Part shown: one piece after another, positions 1-6,045 of the stretch | Position numbering within the stretch: position 1 is the first letter of the stretch | How the letters are laid out: the number at the start of each line of letters is the position of its first letter | NCBI GenBank assembly: GCA_018221165.1 | Contig: JAAOYD010000077.1 | Coordinates: 1-12,128 of the forward strand | DNA length: 12,128 bases | Reading direction: 5' to 3' | DNA from: Candidatus Woesearchaeota archaeon | GTDB taxonomy: Archaea; Nanobdellota; Nanobdellia; Woesearchaeales; UBA525 | Program-made: the position numbers and the translations under genes | The notes under the pieces: generated by a model | The model's input: the letters and a program-made list of their open reading frames with translations, nothing else | What the model was told of the DNA's origin: nothing | The model's database searches: none

Positions 1-10
1 AGCAGCAACC

Positions 11-18
11 TTTATAAA
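11..18 (+). promoter_or_regulatory. TATA box of the DUF58-VWA operon
   Basis: The octamer TTTATAAA-like element (ctttataaact context) is centred about 41 nt before the GTG start at 55. With the usual archaeal TATA-to-start-site distance of about 25 nt, transcription would begin near 39-40, leaving a short leader of about 15 nt. That leader carries GGAGAGGTGG at 41-50, a strong Shine-Dalgarno match four bases before the GTG. Confidence 0.7.
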
Positions 19-54
19 CTCTCATCACCGGTTTTCACGTGGAGAGGTGGACCT

Positions 55-957
55 GTGCCTATTAAAGACCTTGATCTCGATTTGAGCCCGAAGATGCGAT
101 CCGGTGATGTCCGGGCGAAGCGTCGGGTGCTCAGTAGGGTGCTTGAAGGCAGCTGGACCGCCATGCTGAAAGGCCGAGGAATGGAGTTCGCAGGTTTCCG
201 CCAATACACCTATGGTGACGACGCTTCGCGGATTGACTGGAACGCGACCTTGCGCGCGAAAGAGGTGTTGGTCAGGGAGTACGAGGAGTTCAAGACTATC
301 AACGTGTTCTTCCTCTTGGATGTGAGCGACAGCATGCTCTTCACCAGTCAGAAGCGGCTCAAATGTGAGTACGCTGCTGAACTTCTCTTCAACCTGGCTG
401 CGGCTATTGCGGATGCGGGCGACAACGTCGGCTACGCCATCTTCAGCGACCATATCATCGCGAAGCAGATGCCTGGTCTTGGCCGCGAGGTCGTGTACCG
501 CATGGTTCAGGATCTCGAAAATGGGAAGAACTACGGTGGCAAGTCTGATTTCAAGAAGGTCATGACGTTCGTGAACAGTCTCCTGCGTGAGAAGAGCCTC
601 ATCATTCTCATTAGTGATTACATCGCTCTGCCAGAAGGCTGGGAGAAGTATATTCAGATGTTCAGCGTGAGCTACGACCTCATTGGCATCATGGTGCGCG
701 ACCCGCACGACTTCGCATTGCCAAAAGAGGGGCTGCAGGTTGTGGTGCGTGACCCTGAGAATCCAAATGATGAGCTTCTCGTCGACCTGAATCAGTATGC
801 TGCGGCGTTCGAGGACGAGACGCAAAAAGAGGAGACCTACATCCGGAGTGTTTTTGAGAAGGCCCGTGCGAGCTTTCTCAAAGTGGATACCTCCCATGAC
901 CCCTATGATAGCTTGCTTGCCTTCTTCAAGAAGCGGGCGAAAGTGGTAAGGGCGTGA
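55..957 (+). CDS. DUF58 family protein (MoxR-associated, VWA-like)
   Basis: A 300-residue soluble protein of the DUF58 family, which accompanies MoxR AAA ATPases and VWA proteins in bacteria and archaea and is thought to act in chaperone-like assembly of membrane or secreted complexes. The family signature runs from about residue 40: G-R-G-x-E-F, then R-x-Y-x-x-G-D (49-55), R-x-I-D-W (59-62) and V-R-E-Y (73-76). A degenerate VWA region follows, with the MIDAS-like D89-V-S91-D-S93-M and a late S-D-Y at 187-189. No signal peptide or membrane helix is seen. The start is GTG, chosen because a GAGGTGG Shine-Dalgarno lies four bases upstream and the N-terminus matches the family length. The VWA gene begins four bases after the stop, so the pair is an operon. 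The MoxR partner is not in the window; it may lie elsewhere. The biochemical role is not established from sequence. Confidence 0.9.
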   Translation: MPIKDLDLDLSPKMRSGDVRAKRRVLSRVLEGSWTAMLKGRGMEFAGFRQYTYGDDASRIDWNATLRAKEVLVREYEEFKTINVFFLLDVSDSMLFTSQKRLKCEYAAELLFNLAAAIADAGDNVGYAIFSDHIIAKQMPGLGREVVYRMVQDLENGKNYGGKSDFKKVMTFVNSLLREKSLIILISDYIALPEGWEKYIQMFSVSYDLIGIMVRDPHDFALPKEGLQVVVRDPENPNDELLVDLNQYAAAFEDETQKEETYIRSVFEKARASFLKVDTSHDPYDSLLAFFKKRAKVVRA

Positions 958-961
958 AAAC

Positions 962-1921
962 ATGGTACAATTCGTCTTTGAACAGTCAGGGAATCTCTGG
1001 TTCCTGCTTTCCATCCCACTCCTGCTACTTCTTCATTATTATTTCACGCGGCACATAAAGCGGAAAGCTTTGCTGTTCGCGAACTTCCGCGCTATGAAGC
1101 GCATTACTGGTAAGCGACTCATGACGAGGAACAAGTTTATTCTTGTCCTGCGTATGATACTGCTCGCGTCTGCGGTTCTTGCGGTGAGCGGTACGGTCAT
1201 GTGGTATTCTGGTACCACCAACGAAGATGATTTTGTCATTGCCATTGATACATCGTCAAGTATGACTTCTGAAGATGTGGCCCCTTCCAGAATAGAGGCT
1301 GCGAAGAAGGATGCGACGATCTTCGTCGATTCGCTCGATTCGACAACGCGTGTGGGGGTTGTGGTGTTTAGTGGGATTAGTCTCATCCGAGCAATACCGA
1401 CTACTGATAAGGATGTGGTACGTGAAGCGATTGATTCACTGGAGCCATTACAGGCGGGCGGCACGGACATCCCTGGCGCCATTATCACGTCGACGAATCT
1501 TTTGTTGGATAATAGTCGCGGTCGAGCAATCATCTTGATTACCGACGGCTCGAACACCATTGAGACCTTCCTCGACGCGTCGATGCAACGCGCTTTGGAA
1601 TATGCGCAGGAACATCATATTAAGGTGCACACCATTGGTATTGGCACGAATGCAGGTCCTATTGGTTACTTGCCGACCTACTACAACGTAAGCGCAGTGT
1701 ACAACGAGGAGAATCTTCTTCAGATTGCGAACGCAACTGGGGGAACGTTCATCAAGGCTGAGACTTCGAACGAGCTCATTAATGCGTTTCAGATTATTGC
1801 TGACAAGACTGAGGAGCAGCTCATCCGTCGTGATCTTAGGGCGCCGCTGATGATGATTGCGTTGCTGTTGTTGTTTGCAGAATGGATACTGATTAATACG
1901 CGATTCAAGAGTGTGCCGTAG
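962..1921 (+). CDS. BatA-like membrane protein with von Willebrand A domain
   Basis: A 319-residue membrane-anchored VWA protein. Two hydrophobic helices at about 11-28 and 59-82 flank a basic cytoplasmic stretch, the VWA domain spans about 91-285, and a third helix lies at 294-312, giving the layout of Bat/BatA proteins. The metal-ion-dependent adhesion site is complete: D96-x-S98-x-S100, T168 in the GGTD motif, and D195 in ITDGSN. Such a site binds Mg2+ or Mn2+ and a ligand carboxylate. The gene follows the DUF58 gene by four bases and must be co-transcribed with it. Family knowledge links DUF58, BatA-like proteins and MoxR in assembly or stress complexes at the membrane; the partner here is unknown. 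The topology predicts that the VWA domain faces either side of the membrane; sequence alone does not settle which. It ends four bases before the convergent gene at 1926. Confidence 0.9.
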   Translation: MVQFVFEQSGNLWFLLSIPLLLLLHYYFTRHIKRKALLFANFRAMKRITGKRLMTRNKFILVLRMILLASAVLAVSGTVMWYSGTTNEDDFVIAIDTSSSMTSEDVAPSRIEAAKKDATIFVDSLDSTTRVGVVVFSGISLIRAIPTTDKDVVREAIDSLEPLQAGGTDIPGAIITSTNLLLDNSRGRAIILITDGSNTIETFLDASMQRALEYAQEHHIKVHTIGIGTNAGPIGYLPTYYNVSAVYNEENLLQIANATGGTFIKAETSNELINAFQIIADKTEEQLIRRDLRAPLMMIALLLLFAEWILINTRFKSVP

Positions 1922-1925
1922 AGTT

Positions 1926-2195
1926 CTATAAATCTTCAAAACTTCTGATTGGTAAATCGTTTGTCTCCCATGCTTTCTTCCAGGAGATGGGTCCGCAGTC
2001 CATGCAGATGAAGAAGGTGCCGTGTTTGCTCTCCTTGATGTCGAGCCAGCCGCCGCAGACGCATTTCAGATTGATCTCCTTGCCTGTGTGCTTGGTGCAG
2101 ACCGGCAGCTGCTGGCTGTTCTTGGTTGTGGCCTGGTTGCCACAGAACGGGCACTGGATTTCTTGGCTTTGGCCGTAGACCTTGCGATAGCGCAT
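1926..2195 (-). CDS. Small zinc-ribbon protein, function unknown
   Basis: An 89-residue protein with three pairs of Cys knuckles: C15-P-F-C18-G near the N-terminus, C45-V-C47-G-G in the middle and C64-M-D-C67-G near the C-terminus, plus C33-T-K-H36. This supports two zinc sites. The C-terminal part, with FFICMDCGPISWKKA, resembles small zinc-finger proteins annotated as hypothetical in DPANN genomes; I do not know an assigned function. Nucleic-acid binding is the usual inference for such a fold but is not shown. The reading frame stays open far upstream to 2498, but that extension runs antisense through the lipoprotein gene and is low-complexity. The ATG at 2195 is chosen because a TATA box is centred 27 nt upstream, as for other leaderless genes here, and because the Cys-rich domain begins directly after it. 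It is divergent from the gene at 2275 and convergent with the VWA gene. Confidence 0.85.
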   Translation of the reverse strand: MRYRKVYGQSQEIQCPFCGNQATTKNSQQLPVCTKHTGKEINLKCVCGGWLDIKESKHGTFFICMDCGPISWKKAWETNDLPIRSFEDL

Positions 2196-2218
2196 GGGGC
2201 TGTTAGGCAGAGACGTCC

Positions 2219-2225
2219 TTTTTAA
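2219..2225 (-). promoter_or_regulatory. TATA box of the small zinc-ribbon gene
   Basis: On the minus strand the element reads TTAAAAA in a GGCTTAAAAAGG context, centred 27 nt upstream of the ATG at 2195. Transcription would start at or within a base or two of the ATG, so the message should be leaderless. No Shine-Dalgarno is visible. It sits back to back with the plus-strand TATA box at 2244-2251. Confidence 0.7.
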
Positions 2226-2243
2226 GCCTGTCGTCTCATAATA

Positions 2244-2251
2244 TTTATAAA
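2244..2251 (+). promoter_or_regulatory. TATA box of the large lipoprotein gene
   Basis: A perfect TTTATAAA is centred 27.5 nt upstream of the ATG at 2275, predicting a leaderless transcript. This spacing favours ATG 2275 over the in-frame TTG at 2257, which would lie upstream of the expected transcription start. Confidence 0.8.
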
Positions 2252-2274
2252 CGCCCTTGCTCGTGTATCCCTTG

Positions 2275-3960
2275 ATGAGAGGCCTCATTATCCTTGTTGT
2301 CTTGCTGCTCTTGACAGCCTGCGCTGGCAACCAGCTTATTGATGATGGGAATGGCACTGTGGGGCCGCCTCCGCCGCCTGAGATTAGGCCTGACATTCCT
2401 CGTGTTGATGTGCCGCCCGGTGATCCCATAGGGACGAAGGAAAGCACGCGTTTTGAGGAAATCAAGATGCTTCTTAGTGATGGTGCACAGACGGGCATCC
2501 GTAAGGCTGAGGATGGTTTCTATGTCGGCGGTCCCGGCGATCCCTTACTTGTCGGTGATACTATCGGTGAGCACATGCCAACCTTGACGAAGTTTGAATT
2601 ACCTTGGCTGATTGCGCCCAATCCTGGCTATCCTGGTCCCGAGATTCCTGTGGAACAGCTTGTACGGTTTTACTTTGAAGATGTAGAGAACGGAACAGGT
2701 TATTTGCGTTTCCAACGGAGTAGGACGAGCAAGCTCGTGCGTTCCTCCATCTTCTTCCCCTACAAGGAGCCGATGTTTGAATATGCTTACCTTCTCTACG
2801 CAAGCAACTTCCAAGCGATGGAAGGCCTGGAGATTGATTTCTTCGGCAGCAAATACTGGATCTATGAGGCGCACCCGACTAGTCTTGACTTGTATGGTGT
2901 TGACACTGAGAAGCATCTTGTGCTCAGAAATGATTCGTCCTTGTGGTTGAACGGGAAGGAATATTCGCACACGAACGTAACTGTGTCGCCCTGGAGTGTT
3001 ATTATCCGCTACACTGCACCTCGAAGTGTGCGAACACAAGGGGTCGCGCTCTATGAGGGAGAAAACTTGCGGAGCAAAATTCCCGCACCAGAGATATTCC
3101 TCTATGACAAACTGGATATCGTCTATGAAGGCCTCGAGGGGAACATTGAGAACGCCTGGATTATTGAAAGTGTTGGTGATTCAATACGGGCAGATTTTAT
3201 TAATCTCATCGGTGATCAAGTTGAACTCTTTACGCATTGTCCGCCCTGGGGTACAGATGATAAGGCTTTGCATGTGAAGGAGTGTAGTTCAAGTAATGAT
3301 TTCTGTATCGAACGCAAAGATCGCTTTACTATTACCTCACAAGGTGGTGTCTCCTCTATTTTTGAGTTCCGCGCTGTGAACGACATGGGGAGTGTTGCAG
3401 AGTTCCGTGAGTATACTACTGGGGAGACGCACGTCGTCGAGGTTGCCGAGACGCGCCAGACCCGCGAAGGCCTGCCCGTTCTTGAGGGTGAATTACGTTA
3501 CGCTGATTCACGCTTTAGAGTTCGGATACTGTACAATGAGAGTGATAGAGGACATTCTCGCTTGAGCATGGACCAGAACGGCGACCTTGGCATTTCAGGC
3601 CGGGAAATACCACTTGTGCTTGCGCAAGGTTATGAGTTGCGGTTTGGTGAGGGTAATCTGAGCTCGTGCAACTTGGACTTCGTTGCTCTGCCGATTATTG
3701 GTCATAAGGATTTTAGGACTGAGGAAGTGACGAAGATACTTGTGAATTCCCTTCAGGTATCTGCGGTTGATGAACTTGATTACACACTCAGCACTGATCT
3801 CGAGCTCTTCCAGGTTGAAGATGAACGGGAGTGGGTTGGCAAGACCGAACGCGGTGTCTTCGTGACAATGCGTGAGACTGAGACTGGTGACCGTGGTGGT
3901 ATGTTGTTGTTTGATTACCCGCCGGATTTCGCGAGCGGCCTGGTACGGATTGTGACCTAA
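2275..3960 (+). CDS. Large predicted lipoprotein, possibly S-layer related
   Basis: A 561-residue exported protein. Residues 1-16 form a lipoprotein signal: M-R, a run of Leu, Ile and Val, then the lipobox L-T-A-C16, predicting lipid attachment at Cys16. A Gly/Pro-rich linker with five consecutive prolines (about 28-50) separates the anchor from a globular beta-rich ectodomain rich in aromatic and acidic residues. Around residues 165-245 the pattern FFGSKYWI followed by alternating beta strands recalls domains of archaeal S-layer proteins, but the match is weak. At residues 433-444 the segment D-Q-N-G-D-L-G-I-S-G-R-E fits a 12-residue EF-hand calcium loop. The ATG at 2275 is supported by the TATA box 27.5 nt upstream; an upstream TTG in frame is rejected. 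The stop overlaps the trm1 start. I do not recognise a specific family; a surface structural or binding protein is the best guess. Confidence 0.75.
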   Translation: MRGLIILVVLLLLTACAGNQLIDDGNGTVGPPPPPEIRPDIPRVDVPPGDPIGTKESTRFEEIKMLLSDGAQTGIRKAEDGFYVGGPGDPLLVGDTIGEHMPTLTKFELPWLIAPNPGYPGPEIPVEQLVRFYFEDVENGTGYLRFQRSRTSKLVRSSIFFPYKEPMFEYAYLLYASNFQAMEGLEIDFFGSKYWIYEAHPTSLDLYGVDTEKHLVLRNDSSLWLNGKEYSHTNVTVSPWSVIIRYTAPRSVRTQGVALYEGENLRSKIPAPEIFLYDKLDIVYEGLEGNIENAWIIESVGDSIRADFINLIGDQVELFTHCPPWGTDDKALHVKECSSSNDFCIERKDRFTITSQGGVSSIFEFRAVNDMGSVAEFREYTTGETHVVEVAETRQTREGLPVLEGELRYADSRFRVRILYNESDRGHSRLSMDQNGDLGISGREIPLVLAQGYELRFGEGNLSSCNLDFVALPIIGHKDFRTEEVTKILVNSLQVSAVDELDYTLSTDLELFQVEDEREWVGKTERGVFVTMRETETGDRGGMLLFDYPPDFASGLVRIVT

Positions 3961-5075
3961 TGATAATTTCTGAAGGTGCGGTGAAAGCGCGCGTTCCTGT
4001 TGTTGAGAAAGTCTCGAAAGAGATGGAAGTCTTCTACAATCCTGTGATGAAGCTGAACCGGGACGTTTCAGTGCTCCTCCTTAAGGTGTTGGGAGAGGAA
4101 CGGAAGAAAGACAAGGAGTTCGAAGGGTTCAGAATCGGTTCTCCTCTGGCCGGAACTGGTATTAGGGAGTGTCGGTTTTTGGTTGAACTCGATAAAGGAC
4201 TCTTGAAAGAAGTTCACATCAACGATTACTCTGAAGACGCTGTGAAGTTAATCAAGAAAAACATCTCGCTCAATGAAGACAAGCTTAATTGCCATGAAAT
4301 TGAAGTGAGCTGTGACGAATCCGACAAGTTTCTTCTTGATTCCTGTGGCTACGGTTACATTGACATTGATCCCTTCGGCACGCCGAACCCGTTCTTGGAC
4401 GCGGCAGTGAAGCGAATTCAGCGAGAAGGAATCCTTGCAGTGACTGCGACGGATACGAGTGCGTTGTCTGGCACCTACGAAGACAGTTGCTTGCGGAAAT
4501 ACTGGGCGAGGCCGATGCGGAATCATCTCATGCATGACGTCGGATTAAGAATCCTCATAAGAAAAGTCCAGCTAATAGGAAGTCAGTTCGAGAAATCATT
4601 AGTTCCAATTTATAGTTACAGCAAAGATCATTACATGCGTGTGTTTTTCTTGTGCCAGAAGCAAGGAAAGAAAGCGGCAGCAGCAATAATAAAACAACAT
4701 CAATACCTTCATTATTGTTCAAAGTGTTTGAGTATCAATACGAGCGTGAGTAATAATGAATCCTGCTGTAAAAAACAAACAATATGGGCGGGTCCTTTGT
4801 GGATTGGTCCATTGTGGGATAAGAAGTTGGCCAAGAACATAGCGAAGACGAACACGTCCTGGAAACACGGCCAACCAAAGAACCAGAAGTTCCTCGACAT
4901 CATCGCTGCCGAGGCGCAGGAGAACCTCATTGGCTTCTACCCGTTCAACCTCGCGAGAAAACTCTCGAAGAAAACCCCGAAGAAGAAGGAAGAACTCCTG
5001 AAGCGCAAAGGCGTCTATCCGACACATTTCGAAAGCAACGCAGTGAAAGCACGAGACGCGAAGCTATTGTTCTAA
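3960..5075 (+). CDS. trm1: tRNA (guanine-26-N2)-dimethyltransferase Trm1
   Basis: A 371-residue, full-length archaeal Trm1, which methylates N2 of guanosine 26 in tRNA with S-adenosylmethionine. Family landmarks are E23-VFYNPVMKLNRD near the N-terminus, the SAM-binding SPLAGTGIRE at 61-70, the acidic INDY at 87-90, the catalytic-region D-I-D-P-F-G at 135-140, and ATDTSAL-GTY at 163-173. A C-terminal zinc-like cluster has C253-S-K-C256 and C269-C270, followed by the WAGPLWIGPLWD motif that is typical of the family. The ATG at 3960 overlaps the TAA of the upstream lipoprotein gene, so translation is probably coupled and no separate promoter is apparent. This is an odd partner for a tRNA-modification gene. 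A stretch covering residues about 200-280 is AT-rich and uses ATA, AAA and AAT codons more than the rest of the gene. The function assignment is firm. Confidence 0.96.
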   Translation: MIISEGAVKARVPVVEKVSKEMEVFYNPVMKLNRDVSVLLLKVLGEERKKDKEFEGFRIGSPLAGTGIRECRFLVELDKGLLKEVHINDYSEDAVKLIKKNISLNEDKLNCHEIEVSCDESDKFLLDSCGYGYIDIDPFGTPNPFLDAAVKRIQREGILAVTATDTSALSGTYEDSCLRKYWARPMRNHLMHDVGLRILIRKVQLIGSQFEKSLVPIYSYSKDHYMRVFFLCQKQGKKAAAAIIKQHQYLHYCSKCLSINTSVSNNESCCKKQTIWAGPLWIGPLWDKKLAKNIAKTNTSWKHGQPKNQKFLDIIAAEAQENLIGFYPFNLARKLSKKTPKKKEELLKRKGVYPTHFESNAVKARDAKLLF

Positions 5076-5136
5076 AGAGCAGATAATTGTTTGTTAATGA
5101 AGATAGAATTGTCCAGATAAAATGTTTAGTGAGACG

Positions 5137-5256
5137 TCAGGCTTCGCCCATGCCGAGATAGCCGCGCATGAAGCCCGCATCTCCTGCATCTACATCCTCT
5201 GATTCGTCCTGGCCGTGCCAGACGACGCTTTCCATATCCATTTCGTCGTATTCCAT
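5137..5256 (-). CDS. Acidic 39-residue small protein, unknown function
   Basis: A short ORF read on the minus strand: MEYDEMDMESVVWHG opens it, GFMRGYLGMGEA closes it, with an Asp/Glu-rich linker between. Twelve of 39 residues are acidic, there is one Arg and no Lys, so the calculated charge is near -11. It has proper signals: GGGGTGGTG lies three bases upstream of the ATG, and a TATA-like TTATATT is centred about 49 nt upstream, giving a leader of roughly 20 nt. The ORF fills a gap between two otherwise well-defined genes and converges with trm1. I do not recognise the family; no hydrophobic segment or Cys is present, so it is likely cytosolic and partly disordered, perhaps docking on a partner through its VVWHG and FMRGY ends. 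Function is unknown. Homologue conservation would decide whether it is real. Confidence 0.65.
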   Translation of the reverse strand: MEYDEMDMESVVWHGQDESEDVDAGDAGFMRGYLGMGEA

Positions 5257-5421
5257 TTTCACCACCCCATTCGGTTATTTTTCAATTCACGATGTAAATG
5301 AATATAAGGGTGATGTTTGATTCACTGTTTGACATCTTTAACTTAAGCCCGACACGGGTCAGAACTGAGTCATCACTTCGCAGTATCGGTCAACAGAGTT
5401 CTTTTCCATATAGAATATATA
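5257..5421. other. Intergenic stretch with hairpin and AT-rich element
   Basis: This 165-nt gap has no gene longer than a 16-codon ORF. It holds the candidate promoter of the small acidic gene, a compact hairpin at 5347-5359 (GCCCG, ACA loop, CGGGT) and a very AT-rich element around 5408-5420 that could be a TATA box on either strand. On the minus strand the hairpin is ACCCG-TGT-CGGGC. It may be a small noncoding RNA, the 3' end of the VTT-family message, or nothing. I could not fit a full C/D box or H/ACA RNA consensus. Confidence 0.3.
5302..5308 (-). promoter_or_regulatory. Candidate TATA box of the acidic small ORF
   Basis: On the minus strand the element is TTATATT, preceded by CCC. It is centred about 49 nt from the ATG at 5256, so a transcript starting about 26 nt downstream would carry a leader of roughly 20 nt containing the GGGGTGGTG ribosome-binding site. 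The match is weaker than the other TATA boxes in the window. Confidence 0.4.
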
Positions 5422-5973
5422 TCAAGCAATCTGCGCGACAAACGACGCAATCAAGATAGTAATGGTAATATTCCCAAGAAGCAACGGCAACACTATCCGA
5501 CGATAGCGCGTCCCACAAAGACCAACACTGACAGTGACGAACTCATTCGGAAAGGGTGTGAACGCTGCATACACGTACACCACAGCAGGAATAATCCAGG
5601 ACGGCTGCTTCCGAAGCCATTTCCCGAAGCGTTCCAGGCTCGCGTACCATTCGTCCGGCAGGACGTTTCGGCCGTGCCGTCCAGCGAAGAAGAACAAGGA
5701 ATCTCCAATAGTCACGCCTGCACCGCCGAGGATGCCGAGCAACACTGGATCAAGCCCCCCGGCAGCTAAGGTAATAATCGTGGCGAAGTAGCTCGTTGCG
5801 GTCAATGAACTGATACCACCGAACGCCGCGACGAGGAACACTACAAGATAGCCTTGGTGGATGCCAAGCAACTCTACAATCGCTGTCGGGCCGACAATGC
5901 CGAGCACGAGCGCCCATAACACGAGAAAAGAGATGATAAGGAAGAAAGTCGTGGTTCTCCGTACGCGCCGCAT
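5422..5973 (-). CDS. VTT/DedA-family membrane protein
   Basis: A 183-residue multi-pass protein resembling the VTT (DedA, SNARE-associated Golgi) family, whose members scramble or translocate lipids and help maintain membrane homeostasis. Hydrophobic helices lie near residues 8-30, 42-75, 80-100, 120-145 and 150-180. Family-like features are the re-entrant G-x-x-x-G-D-S-L-F-F-F-A-G-R-x-G-R segment in the middle and the later F-T-P-F-P-N-E-F-V-T-V-S-V-G segment, followed by an Arg-rich turn and G-N. The frame has an upstream ATG at 5985, but the TATA box is centred 27 nt from the ATG at 5973, matching the other leaderless starts, so 5973 is preferred. The protein is a little shorter than typical DedA proteins (about 200 residues). 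It is divergent from the lipoprotein gene at 6046. The family assignment is fairly good; substrate is unknown. Confidence 0.8.
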   Translation of the reverse strand: MRRVRRTTTFFLIISFLVLWALVLGIVGPTAIVELLGIHQGYLVVFLVAAFGGISSLTATSYFATIITLAAGGLDPVLLGILGGAGVTIGDSLFFFAGRHGRNVLPDEWYASLERFGKWLRKQPSWIIPAVVYVYAAFTPFPNEFVTVSVGLCGTRYRRIVLPLLLGNITITILIASFVAQIA

Positions 5974-5996
5974 ATGATGCTTCATATGGACTTTTT

Positions 5997-6003
5997 CTTA
6001 AAG
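5997..6003 (-). promoter_or_regulatory. TATA box of the VTT-family gene
   Basis: On the minus strand the core reads CTTTAAG in an ACCTTTAAGA context, centred 27 nt from the ATG at 5973 and only about 15 nt from the ATG at 5985. This supports 5973 as the start of a leaderless transcript. Confidence 0.65.
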
Positions 6004-6015
6004 GTTCCCAATAGC

Positions 6016-6023
6016 TATAAAAA
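6016..6023 (+). promoter_or_regulatory. TATA box of the Cys-repeat lipoprotein gene
   Basis: TATAAAAA is centred 26.5 nt upstream of the ATG at 6046, predicting a leaderless transcript. The frame is open upstream to 5974, but any start there would precede the expected transcription start. The element lies about 13 nt from the oppositely oriented TATA box at 5997-6003. Confidence 0.75.
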
Positions 6024-6045
6024 GGCGTCTTCCCAAGAAGGGCCT

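Noticed and set aside
25..1014. Long minus-strand ORF of 329 codons opposite the DUF58 gene
   Set aside because: It is an antisense shadow of a well-matched family member on the plus strand; it has no recognisable motif and no proper promoter or Shine-Dalgarno.
2196..2498. N-terminal extension of the small zinc-ribbon ORF to 190 residues
   Set aside because: The extension is antisense to the lipoprotein gene, is low-complexity, and lies upstream of the TATA box expected to drive the gene.
5310..5380. Possible C/D box RNA (GTGATG and CTGA motifs)
   Set aside because: On the minus strand only seven bases separate the box-like motifs and no second C'/D' pair is present; on the plus strand the C box is imperfect and no D' box is seen.
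5359..5409. A 16-codon ORF starting MEKNSVDRYC on the minus strand
   Set aside because: It has no Shine-Dalgarno and no TATA box at leaderless distance; an ORF this short is expected by chance.
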